Source: Xenorhabdus ehlersii (GTDB taxonomy: Bacteria; Pseudomonadota; Gammaproteobacteria; Enterobacterales; Enterobacteriaceae). Taken from it: a stretch of DNA of 64,000 nt. Below, piece by piece: positions 52,153 to 62,776 of the stretch. Positions within the stretch are counted from its first letter, which is position 1. Each line of letters begins with the position of its first letter. The stretch lies in assembly GCF_003610465.1 (NCBI RefSeq), contig NZ_RAQI01000002.1:744001-808000 (forward strand). The letters are read 5' to 3'. The position numbers and the translations under genes are program-made. The notes beneath the pieces were generated by a model. It made no database searches. It was not told where the DNA came from and was given only the letters and a program-made list of their open reading frames with translations.

Positions 52153-52777
52153 TGTTCTTTAACCAAGCAAGTAAGGTATGGCGAATATCACCCTGCACTT
52201 TTTCCAGTGGTTGGGTTGCATCAATCTTTTTGATACTGTCATCTTTCGCCATAAGTTCGAGATATTTTGTACGGGTGCGGTGGAAAAAGTCTAAGGATTC
52301 CTTTTCAATCCGATCCAATTCACCGCGCTCAAGAGCACGTTGTAAGCCCACTTCTGGTGGTACATCAAGATAAAGGGTTAAATCTGGAGAGAAATCGCCC
52401 AATGCTGCATTGCGTAGTGACGCCATCAAATGCTGATCGATACCTCGGCCTCCCCCCTGATAAGCCTGGGAAGAGAGATCATGACGATCACCAATGACCC
52501 ACGTTCCCTTTGCCAAAGCTGGCTTGATAATATTTTCCACCAATTGAACTCTGGCAGCATATAACATTAATAGTTCTGCTTTATCTGTCAGTGATTCTCC
52601 TTCAACCCCTTGTTTAATCAGCCCACGTAATTTTTCTGCTAACGGTGTCCCGCCAGGTTCACGGGTTAAAACCAAATCAGAAAGACCTTGCTGCTTCAAG
52701 GTTTCAACCACTGTTTGGATTGCCGTTGTTTTTCCAGCACCCTCAAGCCCTTCAATTACAATAAATTTGCTACTCAT
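52145..52777 (-). CDS. tmk: Thymidylate kinase
   Basis: 210 residues, dTMP to dTDP kinase. P-loop [10 protein letters not shown] near residue 9, DR(H/Y) motif [17 protein letters not shown] near residue 95, and a lid region around 145 ([18 protein letters not shown]). It overlaps mltG by 4 bp and holB by 8 bp, implying coupled translation. Confidence 0.97.
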   Translation of the reverse strand: MSSKFIVIEGLEGAGKTTAIQTVVETLKQQGLSDLVLTREPGGTPLAEKLRGLIKQGVEGESLTDKAELLMLYAARVQLVENIIKPALAKGTWVIGDRHDLSSQAYQGGGRGIDQHLMASLRNAALGDFSPDLTLYLDVPPEVGLQRALERGELDRIEKESLDFFHRTRTKYLELMAKDDSIKKIDATQPLEKVQGDIRHTLLAWLKNID

Positions 52778-53799
52778 TTATCCTGCTTTAACCTTTGGCG
52801 ATAAAGACTTACTGCCTTATTATGTGCTACCAGATTGGTGGTGAATGTGTGCCCCCCATCGCCATTCGCCACAAAATATAAATATTCTGTCACAGCAGGA
52901 TGTGCTGCGGCCTTAATTGAAGCCAGACCTGGCATGGAGATAGGGGTTGGTGGCACCCCATCAATCATATACGTATTGTATGGTGTAAATGTGTTGAGAT
53001 TGCTGCGGAAAATCGTACCCGTATATTTATCTCCCAATCCATAAATCACTGTTGGATCAGTTTGCAGTTTCATCTTTAACCGTAGACGATTCACGAATAC
53101 AGAGGCAACTTTGGTTCGTTCAGATTCAATTGCCGTCTCTTTTTCAATAATAGAGGCCATGATCAACATTTCATAGGCACTGTCATATGGCAGATTTTTT
53201 TCCCTGCTTTCCCATTCCTGCCCGACGACTGTTTTCATTTTGTTATGGGCTCGTTTAAGCAACTCCACGTCACTCGTGCCTGCTGTATACAAATAGGTAT
53301 CGGGATAAAACCAACCTTCCAGTGACTCGCCCTCTTTCATGCCTAAAGCATCAAGCAGATCTTTCGGTGTCTTATTTTCTATTTCATGTTTTAAGTATGG
53401 CGCATTCTGCAATATTTTTGCCCAATCAGAAAAGCGACTACCTTCAACAAAACGAATGGCAAACTGAGTTTCTTTGCCACTGGCAAACAGTTGCAGGACA
53501 GACTTCAAAGACATACCTTTTTGCAAACGGTAAGTTCCAGCCTTAAACTTTGCCAGCTCTGGTTTAAAGCGTAATAGCCATGGCAATAATTGACTATCTT
53601 CAATCAATTTATACTGGGTCAGTAAGGCTTGCAGTCCAGTGCGTCCAGTTCCCGCCGGCACAGTAAATATAAGCTCCTGGCTAAGATTAATATTTTGATC
53701 AGCAAAGTGCTCTATTTTCTTCATAAAAGAAAAAAATACGATCACAGCGATCGCAATAATCAAGCCGGGCAGAATGAAAATGCGCTTTTTTAGTTTCAT
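52774..53799 (-). CDS. mltG: Endolytic murein transglycosylase MltG (YceG)
   Basis: 341-residue inner-membrane enzyme that cuts nascent glycan strands and helps set their length. One N-terminal TM helix (about 7-26), a LysM-like domain (about 45-110), and the catalytic YceG domain with Glu in [12 protein letters not shown] and the [18 protein letters not shown] block. It lies 40 bp after pabC on the same strand. Confidence 0.96.
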   Translation of the reverse strand: MKLKKRIFILPGLIIAIAVIVFFSFMKKIEHFADQNINLSQELIFTVPAGTGRTGLQALLTQYKLIEDSQLLPWLLRFKPELAKFKAGTYRLQKGMSLKSVLQLFASGKETQFAIRFVEGSRFSDWAKILQNAPYLKHEIENKTPKDLLDALGMKEGESLEGWFYPDTYLYTAGTSDVELLKRAHNKMKTVVGQEWESREKNLPYDSAYEMLIMASIIEKETAIESERTKVASVFVNRLRLKMKLQTDPTVIYGLGDKYTGTIFRSNLNTFTPYNTYMIDGVPPTPISMPGLASIKAAAHPAVTEYLYFVANGDGGHTFTTNLVAHNKAVSLYRQRLKQDK

Positions 53800-53839
53800 C
53801 CGGTAATCACTTTTATTTGTGCTTCTGAATACTGACTCG

Positions 53840-54667
53840 CTAAGGTTTTAAACATTCAGGTAATAAATATTCATGCAACTCTCTTGATTGATATTTCCAC
53901 GCAGGCTGATTTTTATGCGCTTGAATTTGACTTACTGGAAATACTGGCATTAAGGAATTACAGATAATCACTTCGTCTGCATAAGCCAAAGCTTCAGGAT
54001 AGCGTATAACACATGATAAGTTATAATCACTTTTCGCCAATAATTCGATGATCTTTTGTCGCATAACCCCTTCCACCCCACACTGACTGAGGTCAGGCGT
54101 ATAAACATTTTTTCCTTTTCGCCAGAAGATATTGGCAGTGCCGCATTCAACTAATAAGCCATCACTATCAAGTACCAGGGCTTCATCGGCTCCGGATTGT
54201 TCAATGAACCGTTTGATCAAAACCTGCTCCAAACGATTTAAGTGCTTAATACCAGCCAGATAGGGATTAATTCCCATTGGAATGGGGCTAAGAGTTAATG
54301 ACACACCTTTTTGACGTTGAGTCACATATCGTTCAGGATATGAACTCAAAGACAAGATCTGGGTAGGCGTAATCGTGTCAGCAAAACTATAGCCACGGCC
54401 TCCCGTACCCCTGGACAGAATAACTTTCAAAACACCGGATTCGCACCCTTTCACTACCTGTTTAATATGGTTCTCAAGTTGGAACCAACCCAGTGCTGGC
54501 ATAAAGAGTTTTTCAACACCTTTCTGCAACCGTTTTATATGCAAAGGTAGCAAAGCCGGTATCCCTTGCTCAACCCTTATTGTGGTAAAACAGCCGTCAC
54601 CAAACTGCACCGCACGATCATTAACAGGTATATGATCGCACTGATTACCATTAATCCAATACGTCAT
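53840..54667 (-). CDS. pabC: Aminodeoxychorismate lyase PabC
   Basis: 275-residue PLP enzyme (fold type IV) forming 4-aminobenzoate for folate. Visible blocks: YWINGNQCDHIPVNDRAVQF with the phosphate-contact region, the PLP lysine in GIKHLNRLEQVLIK, EALVLDSDGLLVECGTANIF and the EVIICNSLMPVFPV end. It follows the fabF terminator, so it may have its own promoter or rely on read-through. Confidence 0.95.
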   Translation of the reverse strand: MTYWINGNQCDHIPVNDRAVQFGDGCFTTIRVEQGIPALLPLHIKRLQKGVEKLFMPALGWFQLENHIKQVVKGCESGVLKVILSRGTGGRGYSFADTITPTQILSLSSYPERYVTQRQKGVSLTLSPIPMGINPYLAGIKHLNRLEQVLIKRFIEQSGADEALVLDSDGLLVECGTANIFWRKGKNVYTPDLSQCGVEGVMRQKIIELLAKSDYNLSCVIRYPEALAYADEVIICNSLMPVFPVSQIQAHKNQPAWKYQSRELHEYLLPECLKP

Positions 54668-54687
54668 GTTAACTTCTTATTTTTGAT

Positions 54688-54719
54688 AAAAAAGCCCCAA
54701 CACATGTTGGGGCTTTTTA
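54688..54719. terminator. Bidirectional terminator between fabF and pabC
   Basis: AAAAAGCCCCAACA paired with TGTTGGGGCTTTTT, a 14-bp-arm palindrome with U-runs on both strands. On the minus strand it ends the fab operon 17 bp after the fabF stop. Confidence 0.85.
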
Positions 54720-54735
54720 TAAACACAAAGTAATT

Positions 54736-55977
54736 TTAGATCTTGCGGAAAATCAATGACCCATTAGTGCCACCAAAACCAAAAGAATTACACAATGCGT
54801 ATTCCATTCCTTCAACGTTGCGCGCTTTACCTGGAACTAAATCCAGACGACAATTCTCATCCTGATTCACCAGGTTAATGGTTGGAGGAATAATTTGATC
54901 ACGCAGAGAAAGAATAGTGAAAATAGATTCAATCGCACCTGCTGCACCCAACAAATGGCCTGTCATCGATTTGGTTGAACTCACCAATACTTTAGTGCCT
55001 TCACCAAAAACAACCTCCACTGCACGTGCTTCAGCAATATCACCAACTGTCGTTGAAGTACCATGAGCATTGATGTAACCCACTTGCTCTGGTGAAACCC
55101 CCGCATCTTTCAGGGCATTTTGCATCGCTAAAGCAGCACCTGCACCATCTTCAGGAGGTGATGTCATGTGGTAAGCATCACTGCTCATGCCAAAGCCAAC
55201 AACTTCAGCATAGATTTTCGCGCCGCGTTTTTTCGCATGCTCATACTCTTCAAGCACGACAATACCTGCACCATCGCCCAGAACAAAACCATCACGATCT
55301 TTATCCCAGGGACGGCTCGCACCTTGAGGATCATCATTACGGGTTGATAATGCGCGTGCAGCACCGAACCCAGCAACCCCAAACTCAGTACTCGCTTTTT
55401 CTGCACCACCTGCCAGCATAATGTCAGCATCATTATAGGCAATAATGCGAGCTGCATGACCGATATTATGTACGCCAGAAGTACAGGCTGTTGCAATGGA
55501 GATGCTCGGACCACGAAGACCATACTGGATGCTCAAATGGCCCGCCACCATATTGATGATGGTCGATGGTACAAAGAATGGGCTGACCTTACGAGGCCCT
55601 GCCGATAACAGTGTACTGTGATTTTCTTCGATCAGGCCCAACCCACCAATACCAGAACCAATAGCAGCACCAAAGCGGCTAGCATTGGCTTCTGTTACTT
55701 CGATTCCTGCATCTTCAATAGCTTGTTTGCCCGCAGCAATACCATACTGAATAAAGAGATCCATCTTCCGTGCTTCTTTGCGCGAAATATTGAAATCTTC
55801 ATGATTAAAATTCTTCACTAAACCTGCAAACTTCGTTGCATGGTTAGAGGTATCAAAATGTTCGATAAGGCCGATACCACTCTGTCCGGCACAAACAGCG
55901 TTCCAAGAAGACTCTACTGTATTGCCGACAGGAGATAACATGCCTAGTCCGGTCACGACTACTCGACGCTTAGACAC
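54736..55977 (-). CDS. fabF: Beta-ketoacyl-ACP synthase II FabF
   Basis: 413 residues, as in E. coli. Elongating condensing enzyme, important for palmitoleate to cis-vaccenate conversion at low temperature. Cys in [11 protein letters not shown], His in [11 protein letters not shown] and GHLLGAAGA complete the Cys-His-His triad; the [11 protein letters not shown] end is typical. I chose the GTG at 55977 ([12 protein letters not shown]) with a strong GGAGG six bp before it; the longer frame to 56019 adds 14 residues without homology. Confidence 0.97.
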   Translation of the reverse strand: MSKRRVVVTGLGMLSPVGNTVESSWNAVCAGQSGIGLIEHFDTSNHATKFAGLVKNFNHEDFNISRKEARKMDLFIQYGIAAGKQAIEDAGIEVTEANASRFGAAIGSGIGGLGLIEENHSTLLSAGPRKVSPFFVPSTIINMVAGHLSIQYGLRGPSISIATACTSGVHNIGHAARIIAYNDADIMLAGGAEKASTEFGVAGFGAARALSTRNDDPQGASRPWDKDRDGFVLGDGAGIVVLEEYEHAKKRGAKIYAEVVGFGMSSDAYHMTSPPEDGAGAALAMQNALKDAGVSPEQVGYINAHGTSTTVGDIAEARAVEVVFGEGTKVLVSSTKSMTGHLLGAAGAIESIFTILSLRDQIIPPTINLVNQDENCRLDLVPGKARNVEGMEYALCNSFGFGGTNGSLIFRKI

Positions 55978-56007
55978 GGTTATCCTCCAGGGAGGGAAAA
56001 TATTTGG

Positions 56008-56040
56008 GACGAAAAACATAGGCGGTCGAACGACCGCCTA
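56008..56040 (-). terminator. Attenuator-like hairpin between acpP and fabF
   Basis: TAGGCGGTCG-AA-CGACCGCCTA, a 10-bp palindrome directly after acpP, followed on the minus strand by TGTTTTTCG. It probably stops part of the transcripts, letting acpP be made in excess over fabF. Confidence 0.65.
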
Positions 56041-56051
56041 GGTATGTGTGC

Positions 56052-56288
56052 TTATTTACCTGCGTTTTCAACGTAGTCAATAGCAGCTTGAACTGTAGTG
56101 ATTTTTTCAGCTTCTTCGTCTGGGATCTCGATATCGAACTCTTCTTCCAGAGCCATTACCAGTTCAACTGTGTCAAGAGAATCAGCGCCCAAGTCATCAA
56201 CAAATGAAGCTGTGTTCACAACTTCTTCCTCTTTAACACCCAGTTGTTCAACGATGATTTTCTTAACGCGTTCGTCGATAGTGCTCAT
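56052..56288 (-). CDS. acpP: Acyl carrier protein AcpP
   Basis: 78 residues, acidic four-helix carrier of growing acyl chains. The phosphopantetheine serine is Ser37 in [18 protein letters not shown]. The sequence is nearly identical to E. coli AcpP. A 150-bp gap upstream contains its own promoter candidate, and a hairpin follows before fabF. Confidence 0.98.
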   Translation of the reverse strand: MSTIDERVKKIIVEQLGVKEEEVVNTASFVDDLGADSLDTVELVMALEEEFDIEIPDEEAEKITTVQAAIDYVENAGK

Positions 56289-56333
56289 ACTATTAAATTT
56301 CCTATCAAAACTCGCTTTTGCGATGGTTTTCGT

Positions 56334-56361
56334 AGTTTATAAAATACAGGAAAAGATGCAA
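56334..56361 (-). promoter_or_regulatory. Candidate acpP promoter
   Basis: Minus strand: -35 TTGCAT at 56356-56361 and -10 TAAACT at 56334-56339, spacer 16 bp, 46 bp before the acpP ATG. Moderate match to consensus. Confidence 0.4.
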
Positions 56362-56438
56362 CCAAATCCCGGCTGGTCGAACCACAATCAGCTTTTTTTG
56401 TATAAAAAATACATCAAAAACAGTGGGTTCGCTCATTT

Positions 56439-57173
56439 TTAGATCATGTACATGCCACCATTGACATGCAATGTTTCACCCGTGATGTAAGCGGCCTCGT
56501 CAGAAGCAAGAAACGCTACAGCACTGGCAATTTCCTTTGCATCACCAAGACGATTAGCAGGTATTCCAGCAGCAATGCCTGCACGTTGTTCGTCTGTCAA
56601 CGCTCTGGTCATATCAGTTTCGATAAAACCAGGTGCAACAACGTTAACAGTGATGCCACGGGAAGCGACTTCACGAGCCAATGATTTACTGAAACCAATA
56701 ACTCCTGCTTTCGCTGCCGCGTAATTCGCCTGTCCTGCATTTCCCATTGTTCCAACAACAGAGCCAATGGAAATAATACGTCCATAACGTTTTTTCATCA
56801 TAGAGCGCATTACTGCTTTTGACAGACGAAAAATCGAAGAAAGATTAGTGTCAATAATATCTTGCCACTCATCATCTTTCATGCGCATCAACAAGCTATC
56901 ACGAGTGATGCCCGCATTATTAACTAAAATGTCTATTTCACCAAATTCAGCCCGAATATTCGATAGTGCATTTTCAATGGATTCTGAATCTGTGACATTT
57001 AGTACAAAACCTTTGCCTTTATCACCAAGGAAGGCGCTGATTGCTTCAGCTCCCTTCTCACTGGTTGCGGTGCCAACAACACGTGCACCACGTTCAACCA
57101 ATAATTCTGCAATCGCGCGCCCTATGCCACGGCTCGCGCCAGTGACCAGTGCAATTTTTCCATCAAAGCTCAT
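56439..57173 (-). CDS. fabG: 3-oxoacyl-ACP reductase FabG
   Basis: 244-residue SDR enzyme reducing beta-ketoacyl-ACP with NADPH. Cofactor motif TGASRGIGRAIAE near residue 11, NNAGITRDSLLMRM near 86, catalytic Ser in IGSVVGTMG and YxxxK in YAAAKAGVIGFSKS (Tyr151). The family end DEAAYITGETLHVNGGMYM is intact. It lies 11 bp after fabD. Confidence 0.98.
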   Translation of the reverse strand: MSFDGKIALVTGASRGIGRAIAELLVERGARVVGTATSEKGAEAISAFLGDKGKGFVLNVTDSESIENALSNIRAEFGEIDILVNNAGITRDSLLMRMKDDEWQDIIDTNLSSIFRLSKAVMRSMMKKRYGRIISIGSVVGTMGNAGQANYAAAKAGVIGFSKSLAREVASRGITVNVVAPGFIETDMTRALTDEQRAGIAAGIPANRLGDAKEIASAVAFLASDEAAYITGETLHVNGGMYMI

Positions 57174-57184
57174 GTTTTCCCCAG

Positions 57185-58114
57185 TTATTTGTTCAGAGCA
57201 ACTGTGAGTGATGATACATCATTTACTGCTACAGCACTTAAAGTATCAACAATACGTTTCGTTAACCCAGTGAGTACTTTACCTGGTCCGATTTCCAACA
57301 ATTGTTCAATCCCAAGCTCTGCAATATATTCAACTGATTCTGTCCAACGCACTGGATTATACAACTGACGCACCAAAGCGTCCCGAATAGCGTCAGCAGA
57401 TTTTTCTACTTTTACATTGACGTTATTCACGACAGGGAATTGTGGCTGGTTAAACTCAACATCTTGCAATGCAGCCGCCAGTTGCTCAGCAGCAGATTTC
57501 ATCAGTGCACAATGCGAAGGCACACTAACGGATAATGGCAATGCCCGTTTTGCACCTGCGGTCTTACATGCCGCTCCCGCACGCTCTACAGCCTCTTTTT
57601 CACCTGCGATAACCACCTGCCCAGGTGAATTAAAATTAACCGGCGAAACAATCTGACCTTGTGCTGACTCTTCACATGCCTTTGCAATGGATTCATTATC
57701 TAAACCGATAATGGCATACATTGCTCCCTGCCCTTCCGGTACAGCTTCCTGCATCAACTTCCCACGCAATTCAACAAGTTTAATGGCTTGCTGGAAATCA
57801 ATCACCCCAGCACAAACCAGCGCAGAATATTCGCCAAGGCTATGACCTGCCATTATGGAAGGCACCTTACCGCCTTTCTCCTGCCATACACGCCAAATCG
57901 CCACTGAAGCGGCCAACAATGCAGGTTGAGTTTTCCAAGTTTTGTTCAGTTCTTCCACAGGCCCTTGCTGAACTAATGCCCATAAATCATATCCCAAAAC
58001 CGCAGAAGCCTCTGCGAACGTTTGTTCAACCAGTGGAAATTCTGCGGCTAAATCTGCCAACATACCCAGAGATTGAGAACCTTGACCGGGAAACACCATT
58101 GCAAAATCAGACAT
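57185..58114 (-). CDS. fabD: Malonyl-CoA:ACP transacylase FabD
   Basis: 309 residues. Loads malonate onto ACP. The active-site serine is in AGHSLGEYSALV (about Ser92), the oxyanion region is VFPGQGSQSLGML, and the catalytic His is in SVPSHCALM. It lies 18 bp after fabH and 11 bp before fabG. Confidence 0.98.
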   Translation of the reverse strand: MSDFAMVFPGQGSQSLGMLADLAAEFPLVEQTFAEASAVLGYDLWALVQQGPVEELNKTWKTQPALLAASVAIWRVWQEKGGKVPSIMAGHSLGEYSALVCAGVIDFQQAIKLVELRGKLMQEAVPEGQGAMYAIIGLDNESIAKACEESAQGQIVSPVNFNSPGQVVIAGEKEAVERAGAACKTAGAKRALPLSVSVPSHCALMKSAAEQLAAALQDVEFNQPQFPVVNNVNVKVEKSADAIRDALVRQLYNPVRWTESVEYIAELGIEQLLEIGPGKVLTGLTKRIVDTLSAVAVNDVSSLTVALNK

Positions 58115-58132
58115 GTTTATTTTCCTGTTAAA

Positions 58133-59086
58133 TTAAAAACGTACCAGCGCTGAGCCCCAGGTAAAGCCACCGCCAAATGCTTCAAGTAAAATAAGTTGAC
58201 CGCGTTGGATTCTTCCATCACGTACCGCTTCATCGAATGCTGTCGGAATAGATGCTGCCGAGGTGTTGCCATGACGATCCAAAGTCACAACCACCTTATC
58301 CATTGCCATATCTAATTTCTTGGCAGTTGCCGCAATGATACGCAAATTCGCCTGATGAGGTACTAGCCAATCAAGCTCAGAGTGAGGCACGTTGTTGGCT
58401 TCTAATGTTTCATCAACAATATTCGCTAATTCACGAACGGCAACTTTAAAGACTTCATTGCCAGCCATCGTCACGTATTCTGGTGTATCGCACTTCACTC
58501 GGCTTTGATGAGGCAATGATAGCAATTCACCATAACGACCATCGGCATGAAGATGAGTGGATAAGATGCCAGGTTCCTCTGAAGCCCCGACTACCATCGC
58601 TCCTGCTGCATCGCCGAAAAGAATAACTGTGCTGCGATCTTTAGGATCTAAAACTCTTGAAATAATGTCAGAACCGATCACCAGTGCATGTTTAGCCGCA
58701 CCCGTTTTAATAAATTTATCGACAACGCTCAATGCGTAAGTAAAACCGGCACATGCCGCCGCAACGTCAAAAGCCGCAATGCCTTGAATACCCAACAATT
58801 GCTGAATTTGACAAGCTGCACTTGGAAAAGCATGAGTTGAGCTTGTTGTGGCAACAACGATTAAATCAATTTGTGTTTTATCGATGCCCGCCATTTCAAT
58901 GGCTTTTTCAGCAGCCTTGAAACCCAAAATTGCAACATTTTCATCTTCAGCCGCAATACGGCGTTCACGAATGCCCGTCCGAGTGACAATCCACTCGTCA
59001 GACGTATCTACCATTTTTTCTAAATCTGCGTTAGTACGCACCTGCGCAGGCAAATAACTGCCCGTACCTAAGATCTTTGTATACAT
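58133..59086 (-). CDS. fabH: Beta-ketoacyl-ACP synthase III FabH
   Basis: 317 residues from the ATG at 59086 ([13 protein letters not shown]), the same length as E. coli FabH. Starts fatty-acid synthesis by condensing acetyl-CoA with malonyl-ACP. Triad: Cys in [11 protein letters not shown] (about 112), His in VPHQANLRI (about 244) and Asn in RHGNTSAAS (about 274). The longer frame up to 59134 overlaps plsX and is not supported by homology. Confidence 0.98.
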   Translation of the reverse strand: MYTKILGTGSYLPAQVRTNADLEKMVDTSDEWIVTRTGIRERRIAAEDENVAILGFKAAEKAIEMAGIDKTQIDLIVVATTSSTHAFPSAACQIQQLLGIQGIAAFDVAAACAGFTYALSVVDKFIKTGAAKHALVIGSDIISRVLDPKDRSTVILFGDAAGAMVVGASEEPGILSTHLHADGRYGELLSLPHQSRVKCDTPEYVTMAGNEVFKVAVRELANIVDETLEANNVPHSELDWLVPHQANLRIIAATAKKLDMAMDKVVVTLDRHGNTSAASIPTAFDEAVRDGRIQRGQLILLEAFGGGFTWGSALVRF

Positions 59087-59093
59087 TTTATGT

Positions 59094-60146
59094 TTATTCA
59101 CTCTTGGGTAATACTGCATCCAGCCGGGCAGCAATTCTGTCTGGAACCTGCTTTTCTATAGCTTGAATGGCTTGCTCAATAGCAGCTTTAAAAGCATATT
59201 CATTGGCAGCACCGTGACTTTTTATGACGATGCCACGCAATCCTAATAACGTTGCTCCATTATACTGGTCAGGATTTAGATGGCCAAAACGTTTAGTTAT
59301 CTGCCTTAGTAACCATTTTCTAACTATCTTCATCTTGAATAGTTTCATCAACCAAGATGATTTGTTCTGCTGACCATCCGGTGACTTTACCAGAGATAAA
59401 ATCACTCTGATCGCACCTTCCATCGTCTTCAGCGTAACATTACCTGCGAAGCCGTCACATACGAGCACATCCGTTTTTCCCGTCAGTAACTCATTTCCTT
59501 CCACATACCCGATGTAATTAATCGTTGGGATATTACGCAAGGTTATAGCGGCTTCGCGGATATTATCCAGCCCTTTGGATTCCTCTTCCCCGATATTGAG
59601 TAACGCAACACGCGGATTATCCACACCAGCAACATACTCTGCCATTACGGCACCCATAATCGCAAACTGAACTAACATGCTACTATTACAATTAATATTA
59701 GCGCCTAAATCTAATACAACTGTCTTCTGCTGTTTTAGATTAGGTATCACTGTCATCAATGCAGGCCGTTCAATACCTTCAATGGATTTCAGCATCAATT
59801 TAGCCAATCCCATCAAAGCACCTGTATTTCCCGCACTGACACAAGCCTGTGCTTCGCCCGACTTAACTAAGTCTAATGCGATACGCATTGAAGTACCGTG
59901 ACTGGAACGGATAGCCTGAGACGGCCTTGCATCGTTGGAAACGACATGTTCCGCAGGAACAATTTGCAAACGACTAAGCAGCTCAGCATTTTGATTTGCA
60001 AGCAAAGGAAAGATGGTTTCGGGATTGCCGACCAACAATAGCTTCAGTTGTGGATTAGATGCGAGTGCCTGCAATGCAGCAGGCACCGTAACGCGAGGAC
60101 CAAAGTCCCCACCCATAGCATCTAACACTAAGGTTAGATTAGCCAA
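59094..60146 (-). CDS. plsX: Phosphate acyltransferase PlsX
   Basis: 350 residues. Makes acyl-phosphate from acyl-ACP for phospholipid synthesis. Family blocks: [18 protein letters not shown] at the N-terminus, [14 protein letters not shown] near residue 105, [18 protein letters not shown] near 185 and [17 protein letters not shown] near 230. It lies between rpmF (29 bp upstream) and fabH (7 bp downstream). Confidence 0.97.
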   Translation of the reverse strand: MANLTLVLDAMGGDFGPRVTVPAALQALASNPQLKLLLVGNPETIFPLLANQNAELLSRLQIVPAEHVVSNDARPSQAIRSSHGTSMRIALDLVKSGEAQACVSAGNTGALMGLAKLMLKSIEGIERPALMTVIPNLKQQKTVVLDLGANINCNSSMLVQFAIMGAVMAEYVAGVDNPRVALLNIGEEESKGLDNIREAAITLRNIPTINYIGYVEGNELLTGKTDVLVCDGFAGNVTLKTMEGAIRVILSLVKSPDGQQNKSSWLMKLFKMKIVRKWLLRQITKRFGHLNPDQYNGATLLGLRGIVIKSHGAANEYAFKAAIEQAIQAIEKQVPDRIAARLDAVLPKSE

Positions 60147-60175
60147 GATATCAACTTGCTAATGATTAGCTGAAA

Positions 60176-60346
60176 TTACTTGTTGATTACCTTGCGGCCA
60201 CGGTAGTAGCCATCAGCTGTCACGTGATGACGCAGGTGAGTTTCACCAGAAGTTTTGTCTACAGAGACAAGTGTTGCAGACAGTGCGTCATGAGAACGAC
60301 GCATACCACGCTTAGAACGAGTTGGTTTATTCTGTTGTACGGCCAT
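60176..60346 (-). CDS. rpmF: 50S ribosomal protein L32
   Basis: 56 residues read on the minus strand: [20 protein letters not shown] followed by [20 protein letters not shown] and a [11 protein letters not shown] end, almost identical to E. coli L32. GGAG ribosome site shortly before the ATG. It lies between yceD (12 bp) and plsX, the classic operon order linking ribosome and lipid synthesis. Confidence 0.97.
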   Translation of the reverse strand: MAVQQNKPTRSKRGMRRSHDALSATLVSVDKTSGETHLRHHVTADGYYRGRKVINK

Positions 60347-60358
60347 TGACCTTACTCC

Positions 60359-60883
60359 TTAAGTACTTTTCTTTAAACTGGCTAATACGGCAAACGGGTT
60401 TGGTTTTTCTGCTTCAGGGGGCAGTATACCAAACACCATGTCCGCGTCGGACACTTCACAGTGTTCAGAATCATGTACCGGAATCACCGGCAAAGATAGA
60501 ATTATTTCATCTTCAATCATTGCCAGCAAATCTATTTCGCCAAATTCGTTAACGTTTATTGGCTCATACTCTTCCGGTAATGCCTCAGCCTGTTCATCAT
60601 TGACGACCGGGCTAAAACAATACGTTGTGTGAACATGATGACTGAAATTACTGCCACAACGCTGACAGGTAAGCGTAACATCCACTTCGGAATGCCCTTT
60701 TACGACTGCCAGACGCTGATTATCAATTTCAAATGATAATGAGCTATCTACATCACTATCCACACTGACCACAGTTTCTGCAAGACGAGAAACTTGCCCA
60801 GCAGAATAACTACCATGGTAATCCAATCTTTTCTGGGCTGTTCGAAGTGCATCGATGGTCAGGGGTAATTTTACCTTTTGCAT
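60359..60883 (-). CDS. yceD: YceD, DUF177 protein linked to 23S rRNA accumulation
   Basis: 174 residues (E. coli YceD 173). DUF177 protein, required for normal 23S rRNA levels in some organisms and plants. Conserved CQRC pair ([10 protein letters not shown] near residue 75) and later Cys in [17 protein letters not shown]. The start [20 protein letters not shown] agrees with E. coli. The promoter -10 ends only 10 bp before the ATG, and no Shine-Dalgarno is visible, so the mRNA may be nearly leaderless. First gene of yceD-rpmF-plsX-fab. Confidence 0.95.
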   Translation of the reverse strand: MQKVKLPLTIDALRTAQKRLDYHGSYSAGQVSRLAETVVSVDSDVDSSLSFEIDNQRLAVVKGHSEVDVTLTCQRCGSNFSHHVHTTYCFSPVVNDEQAEALPEEYEPINVNEFGEIDLLAMIEDEIILSLPVIPVHDSEHCEVSDADMVFGILPPEAEKPNPFAVLASLKKST

Positions 60884-60892
60884 AAGGCGCGC

Positions 60893-60921
60893 ATATTATC
60901 TTTGTAATGGGACATAGTCAA
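60893..60921 (-). promoter_or_regulatory. Strong promoter of the yceD-rpmF-plsX-fab operon
   Basis: Minus strand: -35 TTGACT (60916-60921), 17-bp spacer, -10 TAATAT (60893-60898). The predicted transcription start is near 60886, about 3 nt from the yceD ATG at 60883. Confidence 0.8.
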
Positions 60922-61016
60922 AGAAAAAGGCCACACATCTGCGCCTTTCCGTCAAATATTCGCTTATTCAGCGGCGTATAGTTTAAAATGCCTACAAATA
61001 TTTCTCTACGTATTTT

Positions 61017-61622
61017 ATGGAAAAAAAGATGCTTCCGATTGTTTTATCGTCAACTTCCGAATATCGCCGCCTATTGCTAGAAAAGCTGGGATTGCCTTTT
61101 ACCTGTGCTTCTCCCAATATTGATGAAAGCCCGCTGGAAAACGAAAGCCCAAAACAATTGGTAACGCGGCTGTCACATGCAAAAGCTCGCGCATTACAGC
61201 GGGAGTATTCTAGCCACCTAATTATAGCGTCAGATCAAGTTTGTGTTTTGGATGACAAAATTACCGGCAAACCACATAATTTTGAGAATGCTTTCTTACA
61301 ATTGAAAAAAGCCAGTGGAAAATGTATCACTTTTTATACTGGTATTACCTTATTCAATAGCAAAACAGAAGTGGTTGATACTCGTCGTGAGTTATTCCAG
61401 GTCTATTTCAGAGATCTGACAGAAACAGAAATTATTTATTATCTAAACAAAGAAAAACCCTTCAATTGCGCTGGTAGTTTTAAAAGCGAAGGCTTAGGAA
61501 TTACATTATTCGAAAAACTTGACGGCAAAGATCCAAACACACTTATCGGCTTACCATTAATAACGTTGACAGAAATGCTGATCCGTCAGGGGATAAACCC
61601 ACTGACGGTATGCTATCAATGA
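61017..61622 (+). CDS. yceF: Maf-family 7-methyl-GTP pyrophosphatase YceF
   Basis: 201-residue Maf/Ham1-fold nucleotide pyrophosphatase; the E. coli YceF subgroup prefers m7GTP. Features: [17 protein letters not shown] at the N-terminus, [18 protein letters not shown] with the catalytic Asp, and [20 protein letters not shown]. The first four codons (MEKK) are not found in E. coli, and a second ATG at 61029 is possible. Divergent from yceD; its stop overlaps the rluC stop by 7 bp tail to tail. Confidence 0.93.
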   Translation: MEKKMLPIVLSSTSEYRRLLLEKLGLPFTCASPNIDESPLENESPKQLVTRLSHAKARALQREYSSHLIIASDQVCVLDDKITGKPHNFENAFLQLKKASGKCITFYTGITLFNSKTEVVDTRRELFQVYFRDLTETEIIYYLNKEKPFNCAGSFKSEGLGITLFEKLDGKDPNTLIGLPLITLTEMLIRQGINPLTVCYQ

Positions 61623-62572
61623 TTATTATGCCGCAATATTCTTAAACATTTCCGCAAACTATCATCCATTGGGGCTTCGAAACGCAGCGTTTCCCCCGTG
61701 GATGGATGGGTAAACTTTAATGAGCTGGCATGTAAGAACAATCGGTTAAGTCCTGTTTCTGCAAGCTGGGCATCAAATGTTCTGTCACCATAGCGATCAT
61801 CAAACGCAATAGGATGGCCGGCATGTAAAGTGTGAACGCGGATCTGGTGAGTTCGCCCTGTTACTGGGCTTGCTCGCATTAATGTCGCAAACGCATATCG
61901 TTCTTCAACTTTAAAACGTGTTTCAGATGGTTTGCCTTCTTTACCGACTTTAACCACCCTTTCCCCACTTTGCAGGATGTTTTTCAACAAAGGTGCTTCT
62001 ACTACTTTACAATGGGATTGCCATTGCCCACGCACTAGCGCCAAATAATCTTTCTGCATCTGTTTCAAGCGTAATTGTTCATGCAATGCCCGCAATGCAG
62101 AACGTTTTTTCGCAATCAACAAAATACCCGATGTATCGCGGTCAAGCCGATGCACCAGTTCAAGAAAGCGTGCTTCAGGACGCAAAGCTCGTAACCCTTC
62201 TATCACGCCAAAACTCAGGCCACTGCCCCCATGTACGGCAGTTCCTGATGGTTTGTTTATGACTAAAATATGGTCATCTTCATACAAGATACATTCCGCC
62301 AGAGCAGCAACCTTATCCAGCTTGACAGAGATAGGTGTTTCTTGTTTTTCTGCGACTCTAATCGGCGGGATCCTGATGACATCACCTGCTGTCAATTTAT
62401 ATTCAGGCTTGATTCTTCCTTTGTTGACCCGAACTTCACCTTTACGCAAGACCCGATAAATCAGGCTCTTAGGTACGCCTTTTAAACGGGCCAGCAAAAA
62501 GTTATCAATTCGCTGACCGGCATATTCGTCATCAATCGTGACAAACTGTACAATTTGATTATCTGTTTTCAT
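61616..62572 (-). CDS. rluC: 23S rRNA pseudouridine(955/2504/2580) synthase RluC
   Basis: 318-residue RluA-family enzyme. N-terminal S4 RNA-binding domain (about 18-80: [27 protein letters not shown]), then the catalytic domain with [16 protein letters not shown] (Asp144 region) and [17 protein letters not shown]. Its gene is divergent from rne, with the 555-bp gap holding both promoters; this rluC-rne arrangement is conserved in E. coli. Confidence 0.96.
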   Translation of the reverse strand: MKTDNQIVQFVTIDDEYAGQRIDNFLLARLKGVPKSLIYRVLRKGEVRVNKGRIKPEYKLTAGDVIRIPPIRVAEKQETPISVKLDKVAALAECILYEDDHILVINKPSGTAVHGGSGLSFGVIEGLRALRPEARFLELVHRLDRDTSGILLIAKKRSALRALHEQLRLKQMQKDYLALVRGQWQSHCKVVEAPLLKNILQSGERVVKVGKEGKPSETRFKVEERYAFATLMRASPVTGRTHQIRVHTLHAGHPIAFDDRYGDRTFDAQLAETGLNRLFLHASSLKFTHPSTGETLRFEAPMDDSLRKCLRILRHNNH

Positions 62573-62740
62573 GGACGAGATTCTAATAATCCAACCAACA
62601 GAGCGCCACTCATTTTTAACTATGTCTAAATAACAGCCATTTTTCCTACTTCATTGTTTTAGGTGACTTAGGATAAAGACTAAATATTAACAACTTATCA
62701 CTATTTCCTAATAAAAAACCTGTAAAGCGATAAAGTCACC

Positions 62741-62770
62741 TTGCTATCACCCCAATAGCAATGGAATAAT
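62741..62770 (+). promoter_or_regulatory. Candidate rne promoter
   Basis: -35 TTGCTA at 62741-62746 and -10 AATAAT at 62765-62770, spacer 18 bp. A start near 62777 gives a leader of about 350 nt, close to the 361 nt known for E. coli rne. Confidence 0.5.
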
Positions 62771-62776
62771 GCTTTC

